The notes below the pieces were generated by a model that did not search any database, had not been told where the DNA came from, and was given only the letters and a program-made list of their open reading frames with translations. From positions 10,725,977 to 10,789,976 of the forward strand of contig OY755045.1 of the NCBI GenBank assembly GCA_963576565.1: a DNA stretch of 64,000 nt, given 5' to 3'. Shown here one piece after another: positions 45,829-56,830 of the stretch; position 1 is the first letter of the stretch; every line of letters starts with the position of its first letter. The translations under genes and the position numbers were made by a program. Source of the stretch: Aspidapion aeneum (Eukaryota > Arthropoda > Insecta > Coleoptera > Brentidae).

Positions 45829-45840
45829 CTAAAAAAAATA

Positions 45841-46546
45841 CTCTGCCAATATATGGGCCCCTAAGCTCACACTAGGTACTATAGTTATAGTGTGAGCTAA
45901 TATAATCAAAAACTGAAATATATTTTATTCAACTCCAGACTCAATTACCTTTCGTTTGATACCACACAAGCCATGTTTTGACTTAAACTCAAATATTTTC
46001 AATCTACCCCCCACCCTTTTAAAAAAAACTAAAATGTATTTTGTTTAACTCCAGACTCAATTACCTTTCGTTTGATATCACACACGCCATATTTTCACTT
46101 AAACTCTAATTTTTGACATCTACTCCCATCCTTTTTTTAAAAATAAACTAAAATTCATTTTTTTTAACTCCAGACTTAATTACCTTTCGTTTGATATCAC
46201 ACACGCCATATTTTCACATAAACTCTAATTTTTGGAATCTACCCCCACCCTTTTATTTGGCTTGCGTTCGGTGGATTTTGTTCATTTTTAAATGGGACCA
46301 TCACGGCCCAAGACCCAACTTAGGTACCAAATTTCATTAAAATCGGACAAGCGGTTTTTGAGTTATGCGGGTTGGTCGTTACAGACAGACATACAGACAG
46401 ACAGACAGACAGCAAAACAAAAAAGTTTCAAAATCATCTGAAACGCAAAGATATATAAAAAATTTTGAAATCGGAGCAACTTTTTTTTTCTCGAAAAAAT
46501 TACGATCACCATAGCTCACACTACTTATAGTAGTAGTGTGAGCTAA
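45841..46546 (+). mobile_element. ~700-bp element with hairpins at both ends, copy B
   Basis: Same structure as 43279-43978. It is inserted next to the acceptor of the exon at 45793-45828. Confidence 0.75.
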
Positions 46547-47893
46547 AAAGAGACAAATGGTCAGTTTAAATGTGACTACAGAATTATATTCGCAGTTTTC
46601 TAACGGCGCACAAAGGGGCCAATCGGGTGTAAAAGTGGAAGAAACTAAAAAAACACAAATAGACATATACAATATCTGGAACTCAAATTATGTAGCAAAC
46701 TAGTGGGCGCTGAAAATGCAACAGAGTATTTTCACCTGTTTTTTAGTATGACGTGGGTTTGACACTTTAAAAAGCGTCTGTTTAATTTTTATGATAATTA
46801 CATACAAATTATTGAATAATTATGTATTACTTTCTCTAATTATATGAAGTGTTATATTTAAAACTAAATTTTTTTTACTATGGAGACATCCAGCACAGGT
46901 AATTTAACCAAAAAACACTAAATACCAATATCTAGCTGTAGGTTGTCATAGAGTAATCATATTTTTTAAACTAAGAAGTCAATTATTATTAGAATTTACC
47001 TTATAGAAATATAAAAAATATAATTTAGTGTGTGATAAAATTTTGTTAAGCAAAATTATTGTCACTTTTTCGTTAAATGAATGTTTCTTAACAAAATGAA
47101 AAAAAAATGGCTGCGTTTTCTTGCGCCTTTTTGAGATTTTTAAAATTAAAAATAAAGTGCCTACATACGACCCAAGTAAAAGAAATTAAACTATACATTT
47201 TAAATATAAAACTTGTTTGTTTATTAACGAATTTTTATTAAATAAAAAGTGTTTAATTGACTAAGAATTTAATTGAAAGTTTTTTAACATAAATTTGATT
47301 AACTCATTAAATTTAAAGATGGCGGACGATTAAAAATTAGGAAAAGCTTCGTTCGAAAAAATTTTAAAATAAAGGATTTTAATCAAATTGATATAAACAA
47401 CTTTTTAGGTCTGTAAAAAGCCAAGTGAATTATGGTAGCGGTTACAGTTACTTTAGTTAAAAGGAGTGGGGGGAGGGTAAATCTTCGAAAGTCAAATTTT
47501 GAACCAAAACTTTTACAAACTTGCCGTTTTCGTATTTTAGGAAAGGTGCCCGAAAATTTTTCAAAAATATCATTTTGACAGATCTTTGTTTTGGAAAGGG
47601 TTAAGTGGATTATCAAAGGACCACGCACTAATTTACACAGACCTTATGGGGAATTTTTGTCTCGGTTGAACTGGCTATAATTTTAGTATGTTATAGTGGA
47701 ATATGTAACAAAAAAATTTAAGTAAATTTTCTATGTACAGTTTTTGAGATATGTTTTTTTGTATGTTTTAATAATATTAACTCTTACATCTTGACCGATA
47801 AAAATTAATTTACCATAAACATGGCTTAGTAAACGCACAAAGTCACTTGTAATGCAATTTTTTTTTAATTTGTTAGATAAAATAAGGGGGTTA

Positions 47894-47950
<57 letters not shown>

Positions 47951-48211
47951 TTATTGAGGACACTCTGTACAATATAGTATTTTTAGGTGACTCCTCTTCC
48001 TATTTTAAAATTGACGTGTCCATGATTTTATCTCCAAGTTTAAAAAAAAAAGGTGATTCCAGACTTTTGGGACATACTGTATATTATGAAATAAAATGTA
48101 GAATTTTTAAACTCATTTTTAATAAATGTTTAAGTCTTAATTACTTTTTTGTGTAAAAGTACTTAAATTTCTTTTAAAAAAATCTATTTTTAAATCACCC
48201 TGTAAAAAATC
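46547..48211. other. Intron-like sequence with a (TA)n run
   Basis: About 47898-47946 is an uninterrupted (TA)n tract. Otherwise AT-rich. An exon with phase 1 in and 0 out would be expected here if 49973-50077 and 45793-45828 belong to one transcript, but I could not find one. Confidence 0.5.
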
Positions 48212-48932
48212 CTCTGCCAATATATGGGCCCCTAAGCTCACACTAGGTACTATAGTTATGTGAGCTAATATAACTAAAAACCGAAATATATTTTATTCAA
48301 CTCCACACTAAATTACCTTTGGTTTGATACCACACAAGCCATGTTTTGACTTAAACTCAAATTTTTGAAATCCACCCCCACCCTTAAAAAAAACAAAAAC
48401 TAAAATGTATTTTGTTGAACTCCGGACTTAATTACCTTTCGTTTGATATCACACACGCCATATTTTCACTTAAACTCTATTTTTTGAAATATACCCCCAC
48501 CCTTTTTTTTAAAATAAATCAAAATGTATTTTGTTTAACTCCAGACTCAATTACCTTTCGTTTGATATCACACACGCCATATTTTCACATAAACTCTAAT
48601 TTTTGAAATCTATCCCCACCCTTTTATTTGGTTTGTGTTTGGTGATTTTGTTCATTTTTAAATGGGACCATCTCGACCCAAGACCCAGCCCAGGTACCAA
48701 ATTTCATTAAAATCGGCCAAGCGGTTTTTGAGTTATGCGCGTTGGTCGTTACAGACAGACACACAGACAGACATACAGACAGACAGACAGACGGCGCAAC
48801 AAAAAAGTTTCAAAATCATCTGAAACGCAAAGATATATAAAAATTTTTGAAATCGGAGCAACTTTTTTTTTCTCGAAAAAATTAGGATCACCATAGCTCA
48901 CACTACTATAGTATAGTATATGTGTGAGCTAA
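48212..48932 (+). mobile_element. ~700-bp element with hairpins at both ends, copy C
   Basis: Same structure as 43279-43978. The left hairpin is shortened (AGCTCACACTAGGTACTATA then GTTATGTGAGCTAA) and the microsatellite is longer. Confidence 0.75.
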
Positions 48933-49015
48933 AACTTTATACAGACCTAGTTCATCTGGAAGTGTGATAGGTATGTACCTCTTTCATTTTTAGTACTTTT
49001 CCATGTGGATATATG

Positions 49016-49868
49016 TTTTTTTTTTTTACGGGTATGCGCACTCTCAAGGAGATTCCTATCACGCTCGAGAAGCGGCAAGTGCGCGGAAATGTTGGTTTGT
49101 GTTGGTTTTGAAACGGTTCAGGTTGTAACCTGCAGGGAAAACTGTCGCAGGGAGTTTATTCCACAGCGATGCTGTTCTCCAGAGATATGAATTCTGATAT
49201 AATGAAGTTCTTGGTGCCTCTATTTTGACAATAAATTGATGGTTACCGTCTGTTTGACGTGTTCGCCTAGTAGGTGCTACTCCCGGGGGGATCATACGTG
49301 CCAACTCTTCAGAGCATTTTCCGTGATAATACCTGTAGAAGAGAGATAGATCGCCCACAGTTCTTCGATGTTCGAGACTATCCAAGCTACGGGTAAGTGC
49401 GGGGTCATTGATCAGCTTGATAGCTCGTTTTTGCACGGTGTTCAAAAGCATTAAGGTATGTTTGGGTGCCGTACTCCATATATGTGAGCAGTACTCCATA
49501 GTTGGTCGAATCTGGGCTTTGTAGAGTGTCAGCAGTTGGCTTGGTGTATACAGATGTCTTGTACGAAATAGCACCCCAAGCTTTTGGGACGCCCTTTTAG
49601 CTATATCTGCCACGCGACTGTGCCAAGACATGTTGGTCTCTGCAGTGACTCCTAAGATGTTCAACTGGCTCTGCAATGCGACAGCACTTCCAGATAGCAT
49701 GATGTTTGGCTCACCGGTGCTGGTCTTTTTTGAAAACAGGGCTGCTTGGGTTTTCTGCGCGTTGAACTGTACAAGGTTTTTGTTGCCCCAGTCCTCTATT
49801 ATCTCCAAGTCGTTATTTATCTGTGATATTTCAGTTAGTCTAAGGTAATGGAATTCACGTGCGGAGAG
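49016..49868 (-). pseudogene. 5'-truncated jockey-like LINE, post-RT region, with poly(A)
   Basis: One long open frame (49062 to about 49860) gives LRLTEISQINNDLEIIEDWG, LVQFNAQKTQAALFSKK, ILGVTAETNMSWHSRV, LLTLYKAQIRPTMEYCSHIW and VQKRAIKLINDPALT. The terminal SLWNKLPATVFPAGYNLNRF follows. These are the thumb and C-terminal blocks after YADD of jockey-type RTs. RT blocks 1-5 are absent. A T-run at 49016-49027 is the antisense poly(A) tail. CATGTGG(A/G)T..TATG at both sides may be an imperfect target duplication. The intact frame suggests a rather recent insertion. Its 5' end is about 105 bp from the exon at 49973-50077. Confidence 0.85.
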
Positions 49869-49972
49869 ACATGTGGGTGGTATGACTGAGGAGACTAATG
49901 GCTAAAACAGTGTCTTTTTTTCTAGGATCTCGCAGTTAAAAAGCGCTCGTCTTATAAACTATATAAACTTAC

Positions 49973-50077
49973 GTTCTGGTTCACTTCGTGGGCGTAGATA
50001 GTACTGCCCTCCTCCACGCACGTCTTCCCCCGGAGTGGAGGGGGGCGAAGACGATGGAAACGAGGATGGCGGAGATT
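49973..50077 (-). CDS. Candidate 105-nt exon, most upstream seen
   Basis: TTGTTTTTTTTCAG is followed by a frame reading SPPSSFPSSSPPSTPGEDVR then GGGQYYLRPRSEPE, then C|GTAAGTTT. Phase 1-1 in that frame. A second frame is also open, but this one gives Pro/Ser-rich composition and GQYYLRPR, which resembles GKYVLRTG and GKYKLRNG of the downstream exons. A CGTCTTC..GAAGACG inverted repeat with a C/G run lies inside it. Its phase 1 exit does not match the phase 0 entry of 45793-45828, so an intervening exon is missing or the isoforms differ. Confidence 0.5.
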
Positions 50078-50430
50078 CTGAAAAAAAACAATAGACAATT
50101 TAAAAAAAAACGAAATGAGGAAGAGACGGCAAAATCAAATGACACAGGGTGACCCAAATTCAATGTTTTTCGGGATTTCTAAAGGAGATAGAAAAAACTA
50201 ATCCCCCTGTCCTATTTTGAAGTCTGCATTTTAGAAGGGGTCCCACTCCAAGTTACAAATATAAAACCTCGGTCTTTAAAAAAGTTGTTTAAATTTAAAA
50301 AAAGTTGTGCTTCCTTCAATATTGCTGCTTCCGCAATCTTAATTACTGTATGCGGGACGCAGCTTGATAAATAGATAAACATCTGCCTCCTTGAATTTAA
50401 TATATCACATATTATTTATAATTAAATCCT
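50078..50430. other. Unassigned sequence
   Basis: ACACAGGGTGACCCAAATTC at about 50140 resembles the dispersed ACAGGGTG block. No gene seen. Confidence 0.4.
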
Positions 50431-50598
50431 TCATTTTACAGGATGTAGTTTATAATTTTTAATTATTCGATCGGGTTCATCCTGGCTACACTGAAGTTTG
50501 TTTTCTACCATTTTACGTGCTGGTTCAAGTTGCTGCATCAGCACTCCTTTTCCTCCTTGTAAATGTCGTATTTTAACATTATCCAGGAGGGTATAAAG
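50431..50598 (-). CDS. Short open frame of protein-like composition, unknown
   Basis: 55 codons without a stop, ending in TGA at 50431-50433: NVKIRHLQGGKGVLMQQLEP, ARKMVENKLQCSQDEPDRII and KNYKLHPVK. The mixed composition is unlike the surrounding AT-rich text. It has no clear acceptor or start and may be a transposon fragment or a terminal exon. I do not recognise it. Confidence 0.35.
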   Translation of the reverse strand, partial: LYTLLDNVKIRHLQGGKGVLMQQLEPARKMVENKLQCSQDEPDRIIKNYKLHPVK

Positions 50599-50879
50599 TT
50601 ATATACTTATACAAAATATTAAATAAAACCTGGAAAGATTTTTATGGTTTTCCAAAAACTTTATTATACATAAATTTATCCACATTATTCCACGTCAAAA
50701 TGGTTCATTCTAATGTAAATAATGGAGTTATAAAGTTAGTAAAAATTTATATTAATACTCAGATCATTTACTGGCCTATTTATAGTTGTTGGGTTTATTT
50801 TTTTTTTTAATGTGGTGGCTCATTTATTTTATTTATTAGATAAATAAGGCGATAGTTAATACCGTGACTGATCAATTTA

Positions 50880-51085
50880 AACAACGACAACGCGAGAGAG
50901 TGACCACATATAAGGTTTGCGCTATCACTTCGAGTGGTCCTCTCTCCAACTCATCCTACCGCCGAGTAGCCAGAGTTGTACGACCAAATGTAAATCGTAC
51001 GAGGTATGTTCTATTATAAGTTTACAAGTTGGTTACCTACCGTTTCCAATATTATCTGTACCGTCCATTAACTGTGATAGTCGTT

Positions 51086-51135
<50 letters not shown>

Positions 51136-51390
51136 TAAAACCGTAAACTAAGGTATCTTGGGACAGTGTCAACTTTCAAAGTTGCGCAGTTCTTTTGCGA
51201 AATGAATGTATACTACGTTTAACAACAACAACAACCTTGCGAGAGAGCGCCCACGGATAAGGATCCCCTTCCAAAAGATTGGATGAAAATCCCCATCCGC
51301 TTGCCAACCTCACCCCCACTCGCTATCACTTCGAGTGGTCCTCTCTCCAACTTATCCTACTGCCGAGTAGCCAAAGTTGTATCTGAATTT
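50880..51390. repeat. Direct duplication of a ~110-bp block flanking a (TAA)n tract
   Basis: CGCTATCACTTCGAGTGGTC through GCCGAGTAGCCA(G/A)AGTTGTA occurs at about 50921-50985 and 51316-51380. In both, a GCGAGAGAG(T/C)G block lies upstream, at different spacing. A (TAA)n tract occupies 51088-51131 between them. Function unknown. Confidence 0.75.
51137..51170. repeat. Left member of an inverted pair ACCGTAAACTAAGGTATCTT
   Basis: ACCGTAAACT.AGGTATCTTGGGACA here is inverted at about 54412-54442. Both lie next to TAA/AAT-rich microsatellites. They could be the ends of a composite 3.3-kb element or two independent MITE ends. Confidence 0.6.
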
Positions 51391-52077
51391 TGAAAAAAGA
51401 GCTGCCTGAAAGGCTTAAGACATCTGTCTTCCCCAAAAAACGGACGGTTATACTACGTTATTCCTCTATGATCTCATTTATATGAGAAAATCCGTAAGTG
51501 TCACTAGAACCTTTTTAATTTTGGTTGGCTCCTATTTTTCTTCTCCCATTCATTTTTCTTGTAGGTCCTACGCTGAAAGAGTAAGTACGCTAGTCAGTGA
51601 CAGTAAAAAATAATTTAACACGGTTGTCCCAAGTTGAGGGCTAAAATAGTTTTTCGTGAAAAAAAAAAGTTAAAAAAAGGCGGTTTTAAAATCGAATAAA
51701 CTAATTCAGACATCAAGACATCAAAATTAGTTATCATTGTGCAAAATATGAAACCTCATGTGGCAGTAACGGCGTTGCAGTAGAAGTTTGCAGAGGTATT
51801 AAAAATCAGACCCTAAAAGCTCCAATCTTACTGTTGTCTGGGGTAGGGATGGGCTCTCGGAAAAGTACCTGTTTATTTCGGAACAGGTTTCCCGCCGGAA
51901 CAGGTTTTTCAAGTTGTTACCTTTTGTTGGAACAGTTTTTTTAATCTCAACGATCCTCGGAGAACCGAAAAAAAAAGTTGGAACATAACATGTGTTATAA
52001 GAAGTAGAAATATAAAAATAAAATGAAAAAGAATCAAAACTAAAATGAGACATTATTATTAATAATGTTTGAAAATA
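51391..52077. other. AT-rich sequence with short repeats
   Basis: GGAACAGGTTT occurs twice near 51880-51910, next to GGGATGGGCTCTCGGAAAAG, which resembles some hAT-type ends. No duplication or second end was identified, so it is not called as an element. Confidence 0.4.
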
Positions 52078-53100
52078 GGTTGTAGTAGTAGTGTGGGGTA
52101 GGCTCTAGGCCCGGCGACTAGGAACATGAAGCGCCCTTTTCGCCCACCCCCGGGCATTCCCCCTCCTGCATCCTTCCTTCGCTAAGGAATCTGTCCGTCT
52201 TCTGTACCAAGGCCAGAATATCGGGCTACCTCAGATTCAGAAGGTCCTCTGTCCTAAAGGTTTCCTTTCTTCTTGTCTCCTTATATGCTTCACATGATGA
52301 GAGGAAGTGCGCCGAGGTCTCGTACTCGGCCCAGCATCACTCGCACGTCGCATCGGTCTTCACACTCATTTTCTTGTAGGACGCAGTGTCCGGTCTCCAC
52401 TATGGCTCCCATCTCTCTTCGTGTTCTACGGAGCAGCCAGTCCCTACGGTATTTGCTGTTTCCTGTCACGTACTCCTTCGCATGTCTGGCGTTTCCTGTG
52501 TTGGTCCATTCCTATTGTATCTCTTTTTGGGTTCACTCTGTTAGGGCCGAGACTTCATTTGCCCTCTTGTGAGCCCCAGGAAAGGCTCTGGTCCGACGCA
52601 TTTCTGCCGGGATCCTACCCTGGCGAGTTCGTCCGCATTCTCGTCTCCTGTCAACTCCTGTAGTGCATCCGCACACTCCTGCACCAAACCCGCGGACGGT
52701 TGGTTTGCACAGTGCTTTCAGCGCAGCCAGTATAGCGTAAACCTCCGCCTGGAAGACTGTTGCATTGGATCCCAGGCTTTTTCCAATACCCTTGCTTTTC
52801 ACGGACACTCCTGCGCCGGTCGAATTCCGGTCTGTCAGCCTTGATCCGTCTGTATAGCAGACCGTGGCATCGCTAAGGAATTCAACTCCGTCCTCCTTCC
52901 ATGCATCCCTTGGCGGTATGGTTACACGGTATCTCCTTTTCTCCCTTAACCGCTTCTCTGGCATCGCTAGCCTGTATGTCGATAAACTTTGAAAATACTT
53001 TTTTGGCACTTAGCCGTGTTCTTCGATCATTAAGAATCATCCCCGCTTTCGAGAAGTCTTTTGCACGGCACTGAAGTAACGAGTGCACAACCACTTGTCA
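52078..53100 (-). pseudogene. LINE fragment: RNase H domain and tail (R1-like)
   Basis: The minus-strand open frame from 53009 holds ATVCYTDGSRL (catalytic Asp), GAGVSVKSKGIGKSLG and ATVFQAEVYAILAALKAL (catalytic Glu). It is then frameshifted, with a stretch of the domain including the expected SDSxAA block apparently lost. NADELAR and VGPEPFLG continue in another frame at about 52640-52575. The tail has RTRREMGAIVETGHCVL and ETSAHFLSSCEAYKETRR, and ends near 52185. The 3' end at about 52080 has a CTACTACTAC tail. Several breaks make it inactive. Confidence 0.8.
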
Positions 53101-53184
53101 TTTCTAGAAAAATACTAAATATAATATATTTCGCTACAGTACAGTGATCTCTTATTGGTGGCGGTTCCTACATTAGTGCACATA

Positions 53185-54100
53185 CAGTCAGTCAAAAAAG
53201 TCTCCAATGTTTTTTCTACCATATTTTTGATTTTGCTCTTTAATTTGAATTAAATTATAATTATGTACCAAGTAATTGTAGCAAATGTCTCTAGGACTAA
53301 TAAAAAACAGAAAAACAGTTATTTGGAACACTTTATTTAAAATTAAAAAATTGAACATTACATTATTAGTAGCCTAAAATTATATCAAGAAAGTCTCCAT
53401 ACACCTAACCTAACCTCAGATATTTTATAGCAAATCGCAACATCCTTTAAGTCTAATATTTTGTACAGTTTCCGTTAGCGCTAATAATAGCTTCAAGCCT
53501 TTTTGGAAGGCTTAAAACGAGTTTTCTTGTAATTTCTGGCAAAATGTTCTCCCACTCTTGCCTAATCAAATTTTTTAATTCTTCCTTGTTTTTTGCTTGG
53601 TGTTTTCTTACGCGACGCTTTAATTCTTCCCACAGGTGCTCAATGGGGTTAACGTCGGGTGATTGCGGGGGTGTATGTAGTTGCTGGCGTACATTATGGA
53701 TCATCCATTCACGAACAAGCTTAGCAGTGTGCTTTGGGTCGTTATCTTGTTGGAATAAATAGCGCCCTTCGAGTTCGAGTTTTTGAACACAGGTTTAAAT
53801 TATTTCTTAAAATGTTCAAAAAGATGTGTTGGTCCATAATACCATCAATGAAAACTAAATTGCCTGTCCCATTGGCTGACATGCACCCCCATAATAAAAC
53901 ATTACCTCCTCCGAGCTTTCCTGTAGGACAGATGTTTCCCATTTTTAAGGCTGTATTTTTTTTCTCCAAACCTTATCCCGCCCATCTGATCCAAAAAGGT
54001 TAATCTTCGTTTCGTCACTGAAAATAACATTTTCCCAAAACTTACTGGGCTTGTTAACATGTTCACGGGCAAATTCTAAACGCGTTTTCCGGTCTTTGGA
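53185..54100 (-). pseudogene. Tc1-type transposase, 5'-truncated and frameshifted
   Basis: Minus strand: LEFAREHVNKPSKFWENVIF then SDETKINLFGSDG (first catalytic Asp, about 54030). LGGGNVLLWGCMSANGTGNL and FIDGIMDQHIFLNIL follow. After a frameshift near 53800 comes QQDNDPKHTAKLVREW (second Asp, about 53745), and PPQSPDVNPIEHLWEELKRR (third acidic residue, Glu). The spacing of first Asp in QQD to Glu is 34, i.e. DD34E. A second frameshift lies near 53950. The 3' end has CAGTCAGTCAAAAAAGTCTC next to TA at 53183-53184, and AAGAAAGTCTCCATAC recurs at about 53385. The DNA-binding half is missing. Confidence 0.85.
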
Positions 54101-54421
54101 GATGTCACAGGTATACCACGCATATAAGTGTGGCGAGAGCGGGGAGCCTTGCGGGACTCCCGCTCTTATTTGCCTTAACCGGGATCGTAAGCTGTCTACC
54201 TTTACCATAAAAGTTCTCCCTCCCAGGAACGACTGTAATAACTTGAGGATATGTACTGGTACACCGTTATTCCGCAGTTTTAAAAGGAAGCCGTTATGCC
54301 AGACCTTGTCAAACGCTTTTGACATGTCTAGGGCTACCGCTCCTATGTACTTCCTTTTATTGAACCCGCTGACTATTTCGGTACCATGGCACTCACAAGT
54401 TATGGAACAGTAGTGTCCCAA
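54101..54421 (-). pseudogene. Jockey-like RT fragment fused in frame to the Tc1 remnant
   Basis: VALDMSKAFDKVWHNGFLLK (first catalytic Asp), LLQSFLGGRTFMVKV and IRAGVPQGSPLSPHLYAWY are RT blocks 3-4. At about 54100 the frame passes without a stop into the Tc1 transposase (TCDI then SKDRKTRLEF), giving a 158-codon chimeric open frame. The fusion is a product of nested insertion or deletion. Confidence 0.85.
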
Positions 54422-54442
54422 GATACCTAAAGTTTACGGTAA
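54412..54442. repeat. Right member of the inverted pair
   Basis: GTGTCCCAAGATACCT then AAAGTTTACGGT, inverse of 51137-51170. It overlaps the upstream end of the RT fragment. Confidence 0.6.
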
Positions 54443-54889
54443 TACATAATAATAAATTTTATTTCTAATCAATTAACAAAATTCCTTCGGATTTCCAAAA
54501 TATCGTATCAATCTCCTTTTTTAATCAAAAAGGAAATTAGTACTTTAGAGTGCTAGCAAATAAGAGAGGGATATAATTTTGGTGGTCAGTTGTTTGACCT
54601 ACTAAAAGTAATATCTCCAAACTATACACCATGTGTGTTAACATAAATTATGTTCGTCGGTTGTTTAGTTCTTGTGAGAGGCCTAATACGAACCCCTTTG
54701 AATGGGTTGGGTTGCCTTGCGAGCTTATTGTGTTTACAACATAACTAGGCGGCGGGAAGTGGTGTGAACAATATACCTAATAAAAACCTTCATTTCTTTT
54801 TTCTTGCTGCGAGCTTCTTTCTTCTCTTTTCTCTATATCTCTCCTACCCTGCCACTCTCTATCTCGATCGCATCAATTTTGTGATGGGA
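54443..54889. other. Unassigned sequence
   Basis: No gene or element recognised. It becomes CT-rich from about 54790. Confidence 0.4.
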
Positions 54890-55920
<1,031 letters not shown>

Positions 55921-56239
55921 TTAGTTTTAAGTTTGTACATAGTAGTTTTAGTAATTCTAGGCTTAGTGTGTGCCTGGTGTGTAACGTGTGTTGCGTGAAT
56001 GTGGTGTGTGATGTGTTGTGTGGATGTTTGGTGCGCATTTTGCTTCAGTATATTATTCCCGTAGTTTGTAGTTGTTTATGAGGGCTAGTCTAGTCTTTCT
56101 CTGTTTTTTTTTTCCTTTTGCACTTTTTTTTGTTCTTCTTTTTTGTTCGTTTTTTTCCGGTCTCTGGCAATATTATTTAATCAAAAAAAAAAACAAAAAA
56201 AAAAAAACCCAAAAAAATTAGTTAGCTTAGGTTTAGGTT
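55921..56239. other. GT-rich then T- and A-rich sequence
   Basis: GTGT-rich text at 55960-56040 and homopolymer-like T and A runs at 56100-56215. No gene. Confidence 0.5.
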
Positions 56240-56310
56240 GATTGGAGTTTTTGCATTGTTGTCGCGCGCTTGTGGTGGGCAAATGTGACGACAATGCAGA
56301 AATTCCAATC
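56240..56310 (+). ncRNA. Candidate microRNA-like hairpin (71 nt)
   Basis: The 24-nt arms 56240-56263 and 56287-56310 pair along their whole length: 21 Watson-Crick pairs plus three G.U wobbles (as plus-strand RNA) and no mismatch or bulge. The loop is 23 nt. On the opposite strand the three wobbles would be A.C mismatches, so the plus transcript is favoured. The arm sequences (GATTGGAGTTTTTGCATTGT and GACGACAATGCAGAAATTCC) do not match any microRNA I can recall. The alternative is a tiny MITE or fold-back remnant. Confidence 0.4.
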
Positions 56311-56717
56311 GTAGTTAAGTCGTTTTTAGATTAGTTGTATGCGTGTGTGTGTGAAAGTTTTTGTAGGTTAGTTCTTATTGTTGTTATTGGACTTAGTTTT
56401 TAGTTTTTTTGCCAGAGACTACCTTTTTCTATCTTTCTTTTGATGTGTTTTTTGACTATTTTTTCACTTTTTTATTTTATATATGTTTTGTTTTCTTGTT
56501 ATTAATATTACCTTTCTTCATTCTTCAAATTGTAGTGTTTTATGTTTTCGTTTTTTTCCAACCTAGGCTAGTTCCTCTGGTGGTGGGTAGTAGTTAGTAA
56601 AAAAAAAAAAAAAAAAAAAAAACCAAAAAAACAAAAAACAAAAAAACAAAAAAAAAAAATCCGAGGGAGTTTTGGCCCCTCTCCTACCGGACGCGTCCAC
56701 AGGTGGCGGATAGGGAG
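56311..56717. other. Low-complexity region with A-rich run
   Basis: An almost pure A run with C interruptions lies at 56599-56660. T-rich text before it yields Phe-rich open frames that are not genes. Confidence 0.6.
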
Positions 56718-56748
56718 CCACCCGAGGTGTATCATACACGTCGGGTGG
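56718..56748. other. Tight 15-bp hairpin
   Basis: CCACCCGAGGTGTAT and ATACACGTCGGGTGG with a 1-nt gap and a single mismatch. Directly followed by another hairpin at 56751-56830. Confidence 0.8.
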
Positions 56749-56750
56749 TA

Positions 56751-56830
56751 ATACACTGCGGCTCACTTCTGTCGTCTCCTATTTTTAAGCCTTTAAAATT
56801 AGGAGACTAGAGAATTGAGTCGTAGTGTAT
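56751..56830 (+). other. 80-nt long hairpin
   Basis: The ~38-nt arms run from ATACACTGCGGCTCACTTCT through GTCTCCTATTTTTAA to the inverse (TTAAAATTAGGAGAC ... GAGTCGTAGTGTAT) with a ~3-nt loop. Most positions pair, with two G.U wobbles and a few mismatches. It may be a small MITE, as it lies end to end with the hairpin at 56718-56748. Confidence 0.7.

Noticed and set aside
51840..52060. Possible hAT element (GGGATGGGCTCTCGGAAAAG)
   Set aside because: No second end or 8-bp duplication could be found.
56409..56766. Phe-rich open frames on both strands
   Set aside because: Caused by T and A homopolymer runs.
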